Of a stretch of 64,000 bases of DNA, positions 1 to 9,087 are shown piece after piece; position 1 is the first letter of the stretch; every line of letters begins with the position of its first letter. The stretch comes from Pseudomonadota bacterium (GTDB lineage: Bacteria; Pseudomonadota; Alphaproteobacteria; Rhizobiales; Rhizobiaceae), in assembly GCA_023390055.1 (NCBI GenBank), contig JAEWDP010000169.1:1-64000 (forward strand). Direction: 5' to 3'. The notes under the pieces are model-generated. The model worked only from the letters and a program-made list of their open reading frames with translations. It ran no database searches and was not told the DNA's origin. The translations under genes were made by a program, and so were the position numbers.

Positions 1-1
1 C

Positions 2-1840
2 TACCACGACCCCGCCCTGCCGCCGCGCCATGCGCTGGTGGCCTTCGGCGTCTGGCTGCGCGAGACGCTCGGGGCGCACGCCATCGTCCATGTCGGCGCG
101 CACGGGACGCTCGAATGGCTGCCGGGCAAGACGGTGGCGCTGTCACAGGTCTGCTTCCCAGAGATCGTTGTCGGCGGGCTACCAGTCATCTATCCATTCA
201 TCGTCAGCAATCCCGGCGAGGCAGCGGTGGCTAAGCGGCGCATTTCTGCCGTTACGCTTGGCCATCTTACGCCGCCGTTGACCGGCGCCGGATTGAACGA
301 GGCGCAGTCGGAGCTCGAGCGACTGGTCGACGAATACGCGCAGGCCGACGGCCTCGACCGCACCCGCCGCGAGCGGCTTACCAGGCTGATCCTCGACAAG
401 GCACGCCAAACCGGGCTGGCGTACGAGGCCGGCATCGGCGAGGCCGACGACGAACAGACGGCGCTGGTCCGCATCGACGCCTGGCTCTGCGATCTGAAGG
501 ATTTCGCCATTAAGGACGGCTTGCATATCTATGGCCGCGAAGCGCCCGGTGAGAAGGACGCACTGCGCAGGCGATCGGCGACCAACGAGCGCGACGCACT
601 GCTCGCCGCACTCGACGGCCGGCATGTAGCCGCCGGTCCCGCCGGCGCGCCGGCACGAGGCAGAACTGACGTGCTGCCTACAGGCCGCAACCTCTACACC
701 TCGGACCCGCGCATGCTGCCGACCGCGACCGCCTACGATCTCGGCCGGATGGCGGCCGACGAGACGATGCGCGACTACCTACAGCGCCACGGCGACTGGC
801 CAAGATCGGTGGTGATCGACCTGTGGGGCAGCGCATCGCTGCGCACCGGCGGCGAAGAGATCGCCCAGGGCTTGGCGCTGATGGGATGCCGGCCGCAATG
901 GGACGCGGCGACGGGCCGCGTCACCGGCATTGAGGTGTTGCCTACGGCGGTGTTCGGACGGCCGCGGGTAGACGTCACCTGGCGCATTTCCGGCCTGTTC
1001 CGCGACATGTTCGCGACCCAGATCGCCCTTCTCGATATGGCTGTCATGGCAGTTGCCACGCGCGACGAGGCCGACGACGAAAACCCCCTGGCCGAGGTCG
1101 TTCGCGGGGGTGCAAGGCCGGCACGCATATTCGGCTCGGCGCCCGGCACCTATGGAGCCGGGCCGGAGCAATCGCTCGCAAGCGGCCGATGGGACGAGCG
1201 CGCGCAACTCGGCCAGGCCTACCTCGACGCCGGATCGTACAGTTTCGGCGGCGTGGAGGGCGAAGGCACCGCCAGCCCCGACGCATTCGTCGAACGGGTC
1301 GCGGCCGCGCAGATGCTGATCCACGCAAGCGACGATGCCGGCCGCGACATTCTCGAGGGGGCGGCGGATGTGGCCTTCATCGGCGGATTTTCGGCGGCGC
1401 TGGAGGCGCTAGGAGGCAAGGCCGATCTAGTCGTGCTCGACACCACGGACGCTGCAAGACCACGGGCGCGTTCCATGGTGGAGGCGGTGACACGGGCGGT
1501 GCGGGCACGTGCGATCAATCCACGCTTCATCGCCGGGCAGATGCGGCACGGGCCGCGGGGCGCGTCCGAGTTCGCCGAGACGGTTGACCGGCTGGTCGGT
1601 TTCGCGGAGACGACAGCCGCCATACCATCCGCGCTCATCGAGGCACTACACGACGCCTATCTCGACGATCCGGAGGTACGCACCTTCCTGCTGCGTGAAA
1701 ATCCGGCCGCTGCACGCGCCATAGGCGAGCGCTTCGCGGCGGCGCGGCGGCGCGGGCTTTGGCATCCCTTGCGTAATTCAATCGACAACGACCTTGCCGA
1801 GCTAATCGCCGAGGCGGAGCGGCAGGAGGTAGCCGTATGA
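2..1840 (+). CDS. cobN: cobaltochelatase subunit CobN, C-terminal part (5' end outside window)
   Basis: This is the last 612 residues of CobN, the large subunit of the ATP-dependent aerobic cobaltochelatase (CobNST) that inserts cobalt into hydrogenobyrinic acid a,c-diamide. The reading frame is open from base 2, so the gene begins upstream. Full-length CobN is usually about 1250 residues, so roughly half is present. The segment beginning HVGAHGTLEWLPGK is typical of the CobN/ChlH chelatase core, and the frame continues through ETMRDYLQRHGDWP and GCRPQWDAATGRV to the stop. It overlaps cobG by 4 bp (ATGA), which points to translational coupling. The GTG at 38 is internal and is not the true start. 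Confidence 0.95.
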   Translation, partial: YHDPALPPRHALVAFGVWLRETLGAHAIVHVGAHGTLEWLPGKTVALSQVCFPEIVVGGLPVIYPFIVSNPGEAAVAKRRISAVTLGHLTPPLTGAGLNEAQSELERLVDEYAQADGLDRTRRERLTRLILDKARQTGLAYEAGIGEADDEQTALVRIDAWLCDLKDFAIKDGLHIYGREAPGEKDALRRRSATNERDALLAALDGRHVAAGPAGAPARGRTDVLPTGRNLYTSDPRMLPTATAYDLGRMAADETMRDYLQRHGDWPRSVVIDLWGSASLRTGGEEIAQGLALMGCRPQWDAATGRVTGIEVLPTAVFGRPRVDVTWRISGLFRDMFATQIALLDMAVMAVATRDEADDENPLAEVVRGGARPARIFGSAPGTYGAGPEQSLASGRWDERAQLGQAYLDAGSYSFGGVEGEGTASPDAFVERVAAAQMLIHASDDAGRDILEGAADVAFIGGFSAALEALGGKADLVVLDTTDAARPRARSMVEAVTRAVRARAINPRFIAGQMRHGPRGASEFAETVDRLVGFAETTAAIPSALIEALHDAYLDDPEVRTFLLRENPAAARAIGERFAAARRRGLWHPLRNSIDNDLAELIAEAERQEVAV

Positions 1841-3069
1841 CTCCCGCACCAACGCGCCGCGGCGCCTGCCCATCGCTGTCGGCGCCAATGCCGACAGGCG
1901 ACGGGCTGCTCGCACGGCTCAATCCTGTCGGCGGGTCGCTTTGCCCACGCCAGCTTGCCGAGACCGCTCGCGCGGCCGGTCGTTTCGGCAACGGGATGTT
2001 GGAGATCACCGCGCGCGGCAGCCTCCAGATCAGGGGACTGACCCAGTCCACCGCGCCGCGTCTCGCCGCCTTTGTCGACGGGCTCGGCGTCGAAGTTCGC
2101 GTCAGCGTGTCCGTCGAGACAGGACCGCTCGGCGGTCTCGATCCGGATGAGATCACCGATCCGCGCCCGCTGGCCGCGTCGATACGCGAAGGCATCGACC
2201 ACCTCGGCTTCGCCGCCCGGCTCGGACCGAAAGTCTCCGTGGTGGTAGATGGCGGCGGCCGCTCCATGCTCGACGGGATCAAGGCAGATGTCAGGCTGAC
2301 GGCCGGACGCGCACAAGGCCGCGTACTTTGGCAACTCGCATTGGCGGGAGATGCGGCTGGGGCAACAGTCATACGTGTGCTCCCCGAAAGAGAGGCCTGC
2401 GTCGCCACCCTGGAGCGCCTTTCCGCGATCGCCGCACTGGGCAAGGCCGGCCGGGCGAAGGATCTTCTACCCGGCGCAGAAACGAGGCGGCCGGATACGT
2501 CCTGGGACGGACGTTCCGATACCGTCCAGCCATTCGGCGCAATCATCACTCTCATAGATTCTCGCTTCGCCCTCCGCGTTGGACTGCCCTTCGGCGCGAT
2601 CGACGCAGCAACACTGGCAGGCTTCGCGGACACTTTGGAGACGCTTGGCGTCGCCGAATTACGTCTGTGCCCCGGACGGTCGCTGTTGCCACTCTCAGCC
2701 ACGCGCGCGGATGCGATGGCCGTGTTGGAGTGCGCGCGCGCGGCGGGACTGATCGTGGATGCCGGAGATCCGCGGCTGGCTGTCGTTGCGTGCGCCGGCG
2801 CACCGGCCTGCGCCTCTGCCCATTACGCGACTCGCATGCTCGCCGAGCGCATCGTCCGCGAGGCGCCCGATCTTCTCGTGCCAGATACACGGCTGCATCT
2901 TTCGGGCTGCGGGAAGCGATGCGCCGAACCCACCGGGCCATCGATCGCCCTCATCGGCGGCGATGAGGGTTGCTCGATCGTCGTAAATGGGACATCCGTC
3001 CCTTCGACATTGCAAAATTATCTTGCCAGACACGGGAATATGGACGTGCATGATCGGCGGACATCATGA
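1837..3069 (+). CDS. cobG: precorrin-3B synthase CobG
   Basis: CobG is the oxygen-dependent monooxygenase that converts precorrin-2-derived precorrin-3A to precorrin-3B, the step that marks the aerobic B12 route. The 410-residue protein has the nitrite/sulfite reductase fold. Near the C-terminus CAGAPAC and SGCGKRC supply the cysteine pattern (C-x5-C and C-x3-C) that ligates a 4Fe-4S cluster. The N-terminal repeat carries ARGSLQIRGL, typical of the ferredoxin-like half-domain. The ATG overlaps the cobN stop and the stop overlaps cobH, both by ATGA. The presence of CobG rather than CbiG means ring contraction here needs oxygen. Confidence 0.93.
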   Translation: MTPAPTRRGACPSLSAPMPTGDGLLARLNPVGGSLCPRQLAETARAAGRFGNGMLEITARGSLQIRGLTQSTAPRLAAFVDGLGVEVRVSVSVETGPLGGLDPDEITDPRPLAASIREGIDHLGFAARLGPKVSVVVDGGGRSMLDGIKADVRLTAGRAQGRVLWQLALAGDAAGATVIRVLPEREACVATLERLSAIAALGKAGRAKDLLPGAETRRPDTSWDGRSDTVQPFGAIITLIDSRFALRVGLPFGAIDAATLAGFADTLETLGVAELRLCPGRSLLPLSATRADAMAVLECARAAGLIVDAGDPRLAVVACAGAPACASAHYATRMLAERIVREAPDLLVPDTRLHLSGCGKRCAEPTGPSIALIGGDEGCSIVVNGTSVPSTLQNYLARHGNMDVHDRRTS

Positions 3070-3701
3070 CAGCGATAACCGACTACATTCGAGACGGCGA
3101 TGCCATCTACGAAAAATCCTTCGCGATCATTCGCGCCGAGGCCGACCTCTCGCGTTTCTCCGAAGATCAAACCGACATCGCCGTGCGCATGATCCATGCC
3201 TGCGGGCTCGTAGAGGCGGCGCGCTTCTTCGAATTCTCGCCGGACTTCGTCACCGCCGCTCGTGCCGCGCTCTCGGCCGGAGCGCCAATCTTCTGCGACG
3301 CGGAAATGGTCGCGCATGGCGTGACGCGCGCACGGCTTTCGGCCGGCAATGACGTGGTCTGCACATTGCGCGACCCGCGGACACCGGAACTCGCGGCAAG
3401 CCATGGCAACACCCGTTCGGCCGTGGCGCTCGAGCTCTGGCGTGACAGGCTTAGCGGTTCGCTTGTCGCGATCGGCAACGCGCCGACCGCGCTATTTCAC
3501 CTCCTCGACATGATCGCAGCGGGAGCGCCGAGGCCCGCCGCCATCATCGGCATGCCCGTCGGCTTCGTTGGCGCGGCCGAATCCAAGGATACGCTGGCGG
3601 CGAACCGGCTCGGCATTCCCTATGCGATCGTGCGCGGACGCATGGGCGGCAGCGCCATGACCGCCGCTGTAGTCAATGCCCTCGCGAGGGCGGGGCTGTG
3701 A
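3066..3701 (+). CDS. cobH: precorrin-8X methylmutase CobH
   Basis: CobH moves the C-11 methyl group to C-12, turning precorrin-8X into hydrogenobyrinic acid. The 211 residues match the family's usual length of about 210. The motif MIHACGLVEAARFF contains the conserved histidine that family knowledge assigns to catalysis, and the C-terminal RGRMGGSAMTAA is also characteristic. It overlaps cobG upstream and cobI downstream by 4 bp each, so it belongs to the same transcript. Confidence 0.95.
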   Translation: MTAITDYIRDGDAIYEKSFAIIRAEADLSRFSEDQTDIAVRMIHACGLVEAARFFEFSPDFVTAARAALSAGAPIFCDAEMVAHGVTRARLSAGNDVVCTLRDPRTPELAASHGNTRSAVALELWRDRLSGSLVAIGNAPTALFHLLDMIAAGAPRPAAIIGMPVGFVGAAESKDTLAANRLGIPYAIVRGRMGGSAMTAAVVNALARAGL

Positions 3702-4423
3702 GCGGGCGTCTCATCGGCGTCGGCACCGGCCCCGGCGACCCAGAGCTGCTCACCCTTAAAGCTGTGCGTGCATTGGCCGAAGCCGACGTCGTGGCGCACT
3801 TCGCCAAGCGCGGCTGCACCAGCAACGCCCGGCGCATCGTCGAGACGCATCTCCGGCCCGGCATGGTCGAATTACCGCTGCTTTACCCGGTGACCGTCGA
3901 GATCGACAAAGGCGACGAAGCCTATTGCTCGGCAATCCTCCGCTTTTACGAGGAATCGGCGCGCGCCGTCAGCACGCATCTGGAGGCGGGCCAGACTGTT
4001 GCCGTGCTGAGCGAGGGAGACCCGCTGTTTTATGGCTCTTATATGCATCTGCACGTCCGCCTTGCCCATCTCCATCCGACTGAGGTGATCCCCGGCGTGA
4101 CAGCCATGTCGGGTTGCTGGTCCAAGGCTAGCGTCCCGATCGCTCAGGGTGACGACGTACTGTCGGTGCTGCCGGGGACGCTGTCCGAGACAGAGTTGCT
4201 GCGCAGGCTGGCCGATGCCGACGCGGCCGTGATCATGAAGGTCGGCCGCAACCTGCCGAAGATCCGCCGCGCCCTGGAAGCATCGGGAAAGCTCGCCCAT
4301 GCGATCTATGTTGAGCGAGGAACCATGGCCAATGGCGCCAGCATCCGTCTCGCCGACAAGGCCGATGATGCCGCGCCCTATTTCTCGCTCGTGCTGGTGC
4401 CCGGCTGGGAGGGGCGGTCGTGA
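3698..4423 (+). CDS. cobI: precorrin-2 C20-methyltransferase CobI
   Basis: CobI is an S-adenosylmethionine-dependent methyltransferase that adds the C-20 methyl group to precorrin-2, giving precorrin-3A. The 241-residue protein starts with GTG inside the cobH stop. The N-terminal GVGTGPGDPELLTLKAVRAL is the class III tetrapyrrole methylase signature with the glycine-rich SAM loop. SEGDPLFYGSYM and IPGVTAMSG are the second and third conserved blocks. LEVRP-type divergence from CobM or CobJ and the position directly after cobH support CobI rather than another paralogue. Confidence 0.93.
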   Translation: MSGRLIGVGTGPGDPELLTLKAVRALAEADVVAHFAKRGCTSNARRIVETHLRPGMVELPLLYPVTVEIDKGDEAYCSAILRFYEESARAVSTHLEAGQTVAVLSEGDPLFYGSYMHLHVRLAHLHPTEVIPGVTAMSGCWSKASVPIAQGDDVLSVLPGTLSETELLRRLADADAAVIMKVGRNLPKIRRALEASGKLAHAIYVERGTMANGASIRLADKADDAAPYFSLVLVPGWEGRS

Positions 4424-5184
4424 GCGGCCGGCTCGTCGTCGTCGGGCTAGGGCCGGGAAATCCCGGTCAGATGACGCCGCAAGCGCGGGATGCGGTCGCC
4501 GCGGCCAGCGACCTGTTCGGCTATGGTCCCTATGTCGAGCGCGTCGAGCTCCTGTCTCACCAGACGCGCCACGCCTCCGACAATCGCGAGGAGATACTGC
4601 GCGCCGGCGCGGCGCTGGCGATGGCAGCCCAAGGGCGCAATGTCGCGGTGGTTTCGGGAGGCGACGCCGGCGTGTTCGCGATGGCGGCCGCTGTCTGCGA
4701 GGCGATAGAGTTCGGTCCGGTCGAATGGCGCTGCATAGATGTCGAAATGGTGCCGGGCGTCACCGCGATGCTGGCAGTAGCAGCGCGCGTCGGGGCCCCG
4801 CTCGGCCATGATTTCTGCGCAATGTCGCTGTCGGACAATCTGAAGCCCTGGGAACTGATCGAAGCACGGCTGCGCGCCGCCTCGGCAGCCGGTTTCGTAA
4901 TCGCGCTCTACAATCCGATCAGCCGCGCCCGGCCCTGGCAGTTGGGCCGCGCCTTCGAGATCCTGCGCGAAGGGCTGTCGCCCGCGACCCCGGTCATATT
5001 CGGCCGGGCGGCCGGCCGCCCGGACGAGCGCATCACCATCGTGCCGCTCTGCAACGCCGATGCCGCCGCCGCCGACATGGCCACCTGCGTGATCGTCGGC
5101 TCGGCGGAGACCCGGATGGTCGAGCGAGACGGATTGCCGCCGTTGATCTATTCGCCGCGCTCCGCAGGGAGGCCCAACGCATGA
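4420..5184 (+). CDS. cobJ: precorrin-3B C17-methyltransferase CobJ
   Basis: CobJ methylates C-17 of precorrin-3B and drives ring contraction to precorrin-4. The 254 residues begin with GTG overlapping the cobI stop. VGLGPGNPGQMTPQARDAV is the tetrapyrrole methylase N-terminal block, VVSGGDAGVFAMA the second block and VPGVTAM the third. The C-terminal part with ALYNPISRARPWQ is characteristic of CobJ/CbiH. Its last 37 bp overlap, tail to tail, the end of cobK on the opposite strand. Confidence 0.94.
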   Translation: MSGRLVVVGLGPGNPGQMTPQARDAVAAASDLFGYGPYVERVELLSHQTRHASDNREEILRAGAALAMAAQGRNVAVVSGGDAGVFAMAAAVCEAIEFGPVEWRCIDVEMVPGVTAMLAVAARVGAPLGHDFCAMSLSDNLKPWELIEARLRAASAAGFVIALYNPISRARPWQLGRAFEILREGLSPATPVIFGRAAGRPDERITIVPLCNADAAAADMATCVIVGSAETRMVERDGLPPLIYSPRSAGRPNA

Positions 5185-5921
5185 TGGAGCGCCTCCGGAA
5201 TCTCCTCGATGCGCGCCACGCGCGCTGTACCGAACGTGGCCGACCTGCGCACCATGACCACCGGTATGTGCAGGTTCCGCGCCGCGGCGATTTTACCGTA
5301 GGTGGCGTCACCTCCGCTGTTCTTGGCGACGACGATATCCACGCCAAACCGGACGAGGAGGTCGCGTTCCTCGATCTCGTCGAAAGGGCCCCGCGCGAGT
5401 ATGTACCTTGCCCACGGCAGGCGGCTCGCGGGATCGACCGGATCGACGCTGCGCACGATATAACGGTGCTGCGACGCAGCCAGAAACGGCGCCAGCTCCT
5501 GCCGGCCTATGGCGAGAAACACAGTGCGCGGCGCATTTCCGAGGGCGACAGCCGCTTCGGCAATGCTGTCGACCTCGATCCAGGCATCGCCGGCGGTTTG
5601 CTCCCATTCCGGCCGCTCCAGCATGATCAGAGGAACGCCGGAATGTCTGGCTGCGTCGATCGCATTGGCCGAAATGCCAGCTGCGAAGGGATGCGTCGCG
5701 TCGACCAGCGCGTCGACCTGCTCTTCGCGCAGCCAGCACGCAAGCCCTTCAGCGCCGCCGAAGCCGCCGGAGCGGATGGCGACAGCCGGCAACAGGGGCG
5801 TCGCGGTCCGTCCCGCCAGCGACAGGGTGATGCGCAGGCCGGACCGCACAGCCAGCAGGTCGGCGAGCTTGCGCGCGTCTCCGGTGCCGCCGAGAATGAG
5901 CACATGCCTGGTGGTCATCAT
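5148..5921 (-). CDS. cobK: precorrin-6A reductase CobK
   Basis: CobK is the NADPH-dependent reductase that converts precorrin-6A to precorrin-6B (dihydroprecorrin-6X). The 257-residue product has the nucleotide-binding start VLILGGTGDARKLADLL and the motif DATHPFAAGISANAIDAA typical of the CobK/CbiJ family. It is the only cob gene on the minus strand, sandwiched in a plus-strand operon. Its 3' end overlaps cobJ by 37 bp, and its ATG shares two bases with the cobL ATG (the two start codons form CATG at 5919-5922). Its promoter must therefore lie inside cobL, which is unusual and invites antisense interference. Confidence 0.93.
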   Translation of the reverse strand: MMTTRHVLILGGTGDARKLADLLAVRSGLRITLSLAGRTATPLLPAVAIRSGGFGGAEGLACWLREEQVDALVDATHPFAAGISANAIDAARHSGVPLIMLERPEWEQTAGDAWIEVDSIAEAAVALGNAPRTVFLAIGRQELAPFLAASQHRYIVRSVDPVDPASRLPWARYILARGPFDEIEERDLLVRFGVDIVVAKNSGGDATYGKIAAARNLHIPVVMVRRSATFGTARVARIEEIPEALHHALGLPAERGE

Positions 5922-7161
5922 GTCTTATAAGGTCGGGAAGCCTCGTTTCACAACCGCAAAATGGCTGGCAGTCGTCGGCATCGGCGAAGATGGCCCCGCA
6001 GGCCTGGAACCGACAGCCCGGGAACTGATCGCCGACGCCGCCGTCGTCTTCGGCGCGAGGCGTCATCTGGAGCTCGCCGCCAGCCTCATCGCCGGCGAGC
6101 CAAGGCCTTGGCCAGTGCCGTTCGACAGCAGCGTGCCGGCCGTGCTCGCGCTGCGCGGCAGCCCGGTTTGCGTTCTCGCCTCGGGAGACCCAATGCTGTT
6201 CGGCGTCGGTGCGACGTTAGCGCGCTTGGTCGACCCGGCCGAGATGATGGTGCTTCCCACTTCCTCGGCCTTCAGCCTCGCCGCCGCCCGGCTCGGCTGG
6301 GCCTTGCAGGATATTGAGTGCGTTTCCCTGCACGGCCGGCCTATCAGCTTGATTCGTCCCTTGCTGCATCCGGGGCGCCGCATCGTCGCGCTGACGTCAG
6401 ACGGCGCTGCGCCCGCCGCCATAGCACAGCTTCTCTTGGAGACCGGTTTTGGCCCATCTGCGCTGCACGTTCTCGAAGCACTCGGCGGCAGTGGTGAAGC
6501 CATACACCGGCTATCCGCCGCCGAGATCGGTGAGCGGAAATTCGCATCCCTGAACACGCTGGCAATTGAGGTCGCCGGCCTTGCCAATGCTCAAATTCTG
6601 CCGCTCGCCACCGGGTTGCCCGACGCCCTGTTCGAGCATGATGGCCAGATCACCAAGCGCGACATCCGTGCGCTGACCCTCTCGGCGCTCGCGCCCCGTC
6701 GGGGCGAACTGCTTTGGGATATCGGCGCTGGCTCAGGTTCGGTAGCGATCGAGTGGATGCTGACCCATCCATCGCTGCGTGCCGTCGCGGTCGAGGCAGA
6801 CACAGCGCGCGCGGCCCGTATCGCGCGCAATGCTGTAGCGCTCGGTGTGCCGGGCCTACAAGTGGCCGAGTTGCGCGCTCCGGAAGCTCTTGCTGGGCTG
6901 CCGGTTCCTGACGCCGTTTTCATCGGCGGTGGCGGTAGTGATCCGGGGGTCATGGATGCGCTAATCGCAGCGCTGCGCCCCAACGGACGGCTGGTCGCAA
7001 ACGCCGTCACGCTCGAGATGGAAGCGGTCCTGCTCAGTCGTCATGCAAGGAGCGGCGGCGAACTGGTGCGTATCGCCGTGTCGCGCGCCGCGCCGCTCGG
7101 CTCGATGTCGGCGTGGCGGCCCGCCATGCCGGTCACGCAATGGAGATGGATCAAGCCATGA
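5920..7161 (+). CDS. cobL: precorrin-6Y C5,15-methyltransferase (decarboxylating) CobL
   Basis: CobL methylates C-5 and C-15 and decarboxylates the C-12 acetate side chain of precorrin-6B, giving precorrin-8X. The 413 residues match the two-domain CobL. The N-terminal half has VGIGEDGPAGLEPTARELI and the C-terminal half is CbiT-like, with the SAM-binding LWDIGAGSGSVAIEWM. The frame is open far upstream, but homology begins only at the ATG at 5920, because the extra stretch is the antisense of cobK. The stop overlaps cobE (ATGA at 7158). Confidence 0.94.
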   Translation: MSYKVGKPRFTTAKWLAVVGIGEDGPAGLEPTARELIADAAVVFGARRHLELAASLIAGEPRPWPVPFDSSVPAVLALRGSPVCVLASGDPMLFGVGATLARLVDPAEMMVLPTSSAFSLAAARLGWALQDIECVSLHGRPISLIRPLLHPGRRIVALTSDGAAPAAIAQLLLETGFGPSALHVLEALGGSGEAIHRLSAAEIGERKFASLNTLAIEVAGLANAQILPLATGLPDALFEHDGQITKRDIRALTLSALAPRRGELLWDIGAGSGSVAIEWMLTHPSLRAVAVEADTARAARIARNAVALGVPGLQVAELRAPEALAGLPVPDAVFIGGGGSDPGVMDALIAALRPNGRLVANAVTLEMEAVLLSRHARSGGELVRIAVSRAAPLGSMSAWRPAMPVTQWRWIKP

Positions 7162-7544
7162 AGGTTGTAGGGATCGGATGCCGCAAGGGCGTTGCGACGG
7201 CGGATGTGCTGACCCTGATCGCCGCCGTGCTGGCAGAACGGGGGTTGTCGCAAGATTGCCTCGACGCACTCGCCACGGTGCCCCTGAAAAGGAACGAACG
7301 CGCGCTCATCGATGCCGCCCACAGGCTCGGCCTACCGCTGCGCATCCCCACCGCCGCGCAGATGGACGCCATTATGACGAACACGCTTACCCGCTCGTTC
7401 GCGTCCCTCGCCGCCACCGGCATGCCCTCGGCGTCGGAAGTCGCTGCTCTCGCCGCCGCCGGCCCCAATGCGCGGCTGCTCGCCGCCCGCCATATAGGGG
7501 CCGGCATCACCTGCGCTATCGCTGTCAGCAAGGAAGTTCCATGA
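7158..7544 (+). CDS. cobE: CobE/CbiG C-terminal-type cobalamin biosynthesis protein
   Basis: This 128-residue protein matches CobE, the small protein equivalent to the C-terminal domain of CbiG. It begins KVVGIGCRKGV, and the middle contains SFASLAATGMPSASEVAALA and the ending HIGAGITCAIA. In aerobic producers CobE is needed for efficient corrin ring formation but its exact role is not settled. The ATG at 7158 overlaps the cobL stop; a longer in-frame start at 7113 would run back into cobL and is less likely. It overlaps cobM by ATGA. Confidence 0.85.
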   Translation: MKVVGIGCRKGVATADVLTLIAAVLAERGLSQDCLDALATVPLKRNERALIDAAHRLGLPLRIPTAAQMDAIMTNTLTRSFASLAATGMPSASEVAALAAAGPNARLLAARHIGAGITCAIAVSKEVP

Positions 7545-8305
7545 CTGTCCATTTCATCGGCGCCGGTCCCGGCGCTGCAGATCTCATCACCGTACGCGGC
7601 CGCGACATCCTCTCGCGCGCGCAGGTTTGCCTTTACGCCGGCTCCATCGTGCCGAAGGGCCTCCTGGATTGGTGCCCGCCCGGCGCGCGCCTGGTCGACA
7701 CGGCACCGATGTCGCTGGATGAAATCGAGGCCGAGTATTTAGCCGCGCACGAGGCGGGTTATGACGTGGCCCGGCTGCATTCGGGCGATCTTTCGGTGTG
7801 GAGCGCGGTCGCCGAACAGATCCGTCGCCTCGATCGCCTCAGCATTGCCTATACGCTGACGCCGGGCGTGCCGTCCTTCGCCGCCGCCGCCGCCGCGCTC
7901 GGCCGCGAACTGACCATTCCCGAAGTGGCACAAAGCCTGGTGCTCACGCGAATTTCCGGCCGCGCCTCTTCCATGCCGACCGGTGAAACCCTTGCCGGTT
8001 TCGGCGCGACTGGCACAACGCTTGCGATCCATCTCGCCATCCATGCGCTCGACCGCGTGGTCGCCGAACTGATCCCGCTTTATGGAAGCGACTGCCCGGT
8101 AGCAATCGTCGTCCGCGCGTCCTGGCCACAGGAGCGTATACTTCGCGGTACGTTGGCAACGATCGAGGCGGCTGCGGCTGCCGATCCGATCGACCGCACC
8201 GCGCTGATCTTCGTCGGGCCGGGACTCGCGGCGGAAGATTTTCGCGAAAGCGCGCTCTACAACGACCACTATCAGCGCAGGTTCCGGGGGCGCGACATAC
8301 CATGA
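7541..8305 (+). CDS. cobM: precorrin-4 C11-methyltransferase CobM
   Basis: CobM adds the C-11 methyl group to precorrin-4, giving precorrin-5. The 254 residues start MTVHFIGAGPGAADLITVRG, the form of the methylase loop typical of CobM/CbiF (GAGPGAADL rather than GPGDPELL). RLHSGDLSVWSAVAEQ and LTPGVPSFAAAAAALG are the other conserved blocks. The ATG at 7541 overlaps the cobE stop, and the upstream extension of this frame is non-coding shadow. The stop overlaps cobA. Confidence 0.94.
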   Translation: MTVHFIGAGPGAADLITVRGRDILSRAQVCLYAGSIVPKGLLDWCPPGARLVDTAPMSLDEIEAEYLAAHEAGYDVARLHSGDLSVWSAVAEQIRRLDRLSIAYTLTPGVPSFAAAAAALGRELTIPEVAQSLVLTRISGRASSMPTGETLAGFGATGTTLAIHLAIHALDRVVAELIPLYGSDCPVAIVVRASWPQERILRGTLATIEAAAAADPIDRTALIFVGPGLAAEDFRESALYNDHYQRRFRGRDIP

Positions 8306-9087
8306 GCATGACCGAAACCATCGCACGTATCAAATTGCCATCTGCCCGGCTGGAACCGGGCCATGTCTGGCTGGTCGGCGCGGGGCCGGGCGATCCCGGT
8401 TGCCTGACGCTCGATGCGATCTCAGCGCTCGACCAGGCCGACGCGCTGGTGCATGACGCGCTCGTCCAACCCGAAATCATCGCCATCGCCGAGCAGGCGG
8501 AAAAGTTCTTCGTCGGCAAGCGCGGCGGACGCCTGTCGATCCCGCAAAACGAGATCAACGAACTCCTGATCCGGCTGGCAAAGCAGGGTCGCAAGGTGGT
8601 GCGGCTGAAAGGCGGGCACCCTTACGTCTTCGCGCGTGGCGCAGAAGAAGCCTCGGCGCTCGTCGATAGCGGCATTCCCTACCGCGTGGTGCCGGGTATT
8701 ACCTCCGCATTCGGCGGGCTCGCCTCGGCAGGCATCCCTGCAACGATGCGCGGCGTCAATGGCGCGATCGTGCTGGCCACCGGCTTCGCCGCTGTCTCCG
8801 ACGACCGGCCGGATTGGGCGGCGCTTGCGCGCACCGGCCATCCGATCGTCATCTATATGGGCCTGACCCACATAGCTACGACCGTCGCCGAACTGATCGC
8901 CGGCGGGCTGGCCAGCGACACGCCGGCGGCGCTGATCGAGAACGCAACCCTACCTTACCAGCGCACCGTCACCGCCACGCTCGGTAATCTTTGCGAGACG
9001 GCACAGCGCAAAAACATCATCTCACCGGCGCTGATCGTCGTCGGGGGGATTGTCGCGCTGCGCGACAGATTGCGGGGGCAAGAATGA
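8302..9087 (+). CDS. cobA: uroporphyrinogen-III C-methyltransferase CobA (SUMT)
   Basis: CobA methylates uroporphyrinogen III at C-2 and C-7 to precorrin-2, the branch point away from haem. The 261 residues hold VGAGPGDPGCLTLDAISAL, the FVGKRGG block, RLKGGHPYVFARGAEE and VPGITSAFGGLASAGIPATM, all standard for SUMT. There is no fused CysG oxidase/chelatase domain, so the enzyme appears dedicated to B12. The ATG overlaps cobM and the stop overlaps cobB, both by ATGA. Confidence 0.95.
   Translation: MSMTETIARIKLPSARLEPGHVWLVGAGPGDPGCLTLDAISALDQADALVHDALVQPEIIAIAEQAEKFFVGKRGGRLSIPQNEINELLIRLAKQGRKVVRLKGGHPYVFARGAEEASALVDSGIPYRVVPGITSAFGGLASAGIPATMRGVNGAIVLATGFAAVSDDRPDWAALARTGHPIVIYMGLTHIATTVAELIAGGLASDTPAALIENATLPYQRTVTATLGNLCETAQRKNIISPALIVVGGIVALRDRLRGQE

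Noticed and set aside
5181..5930. Plus-strand 249-codon frame opposite cobK
   Set aside because: It is the complement of a well-conserved gene and shows no family motif.
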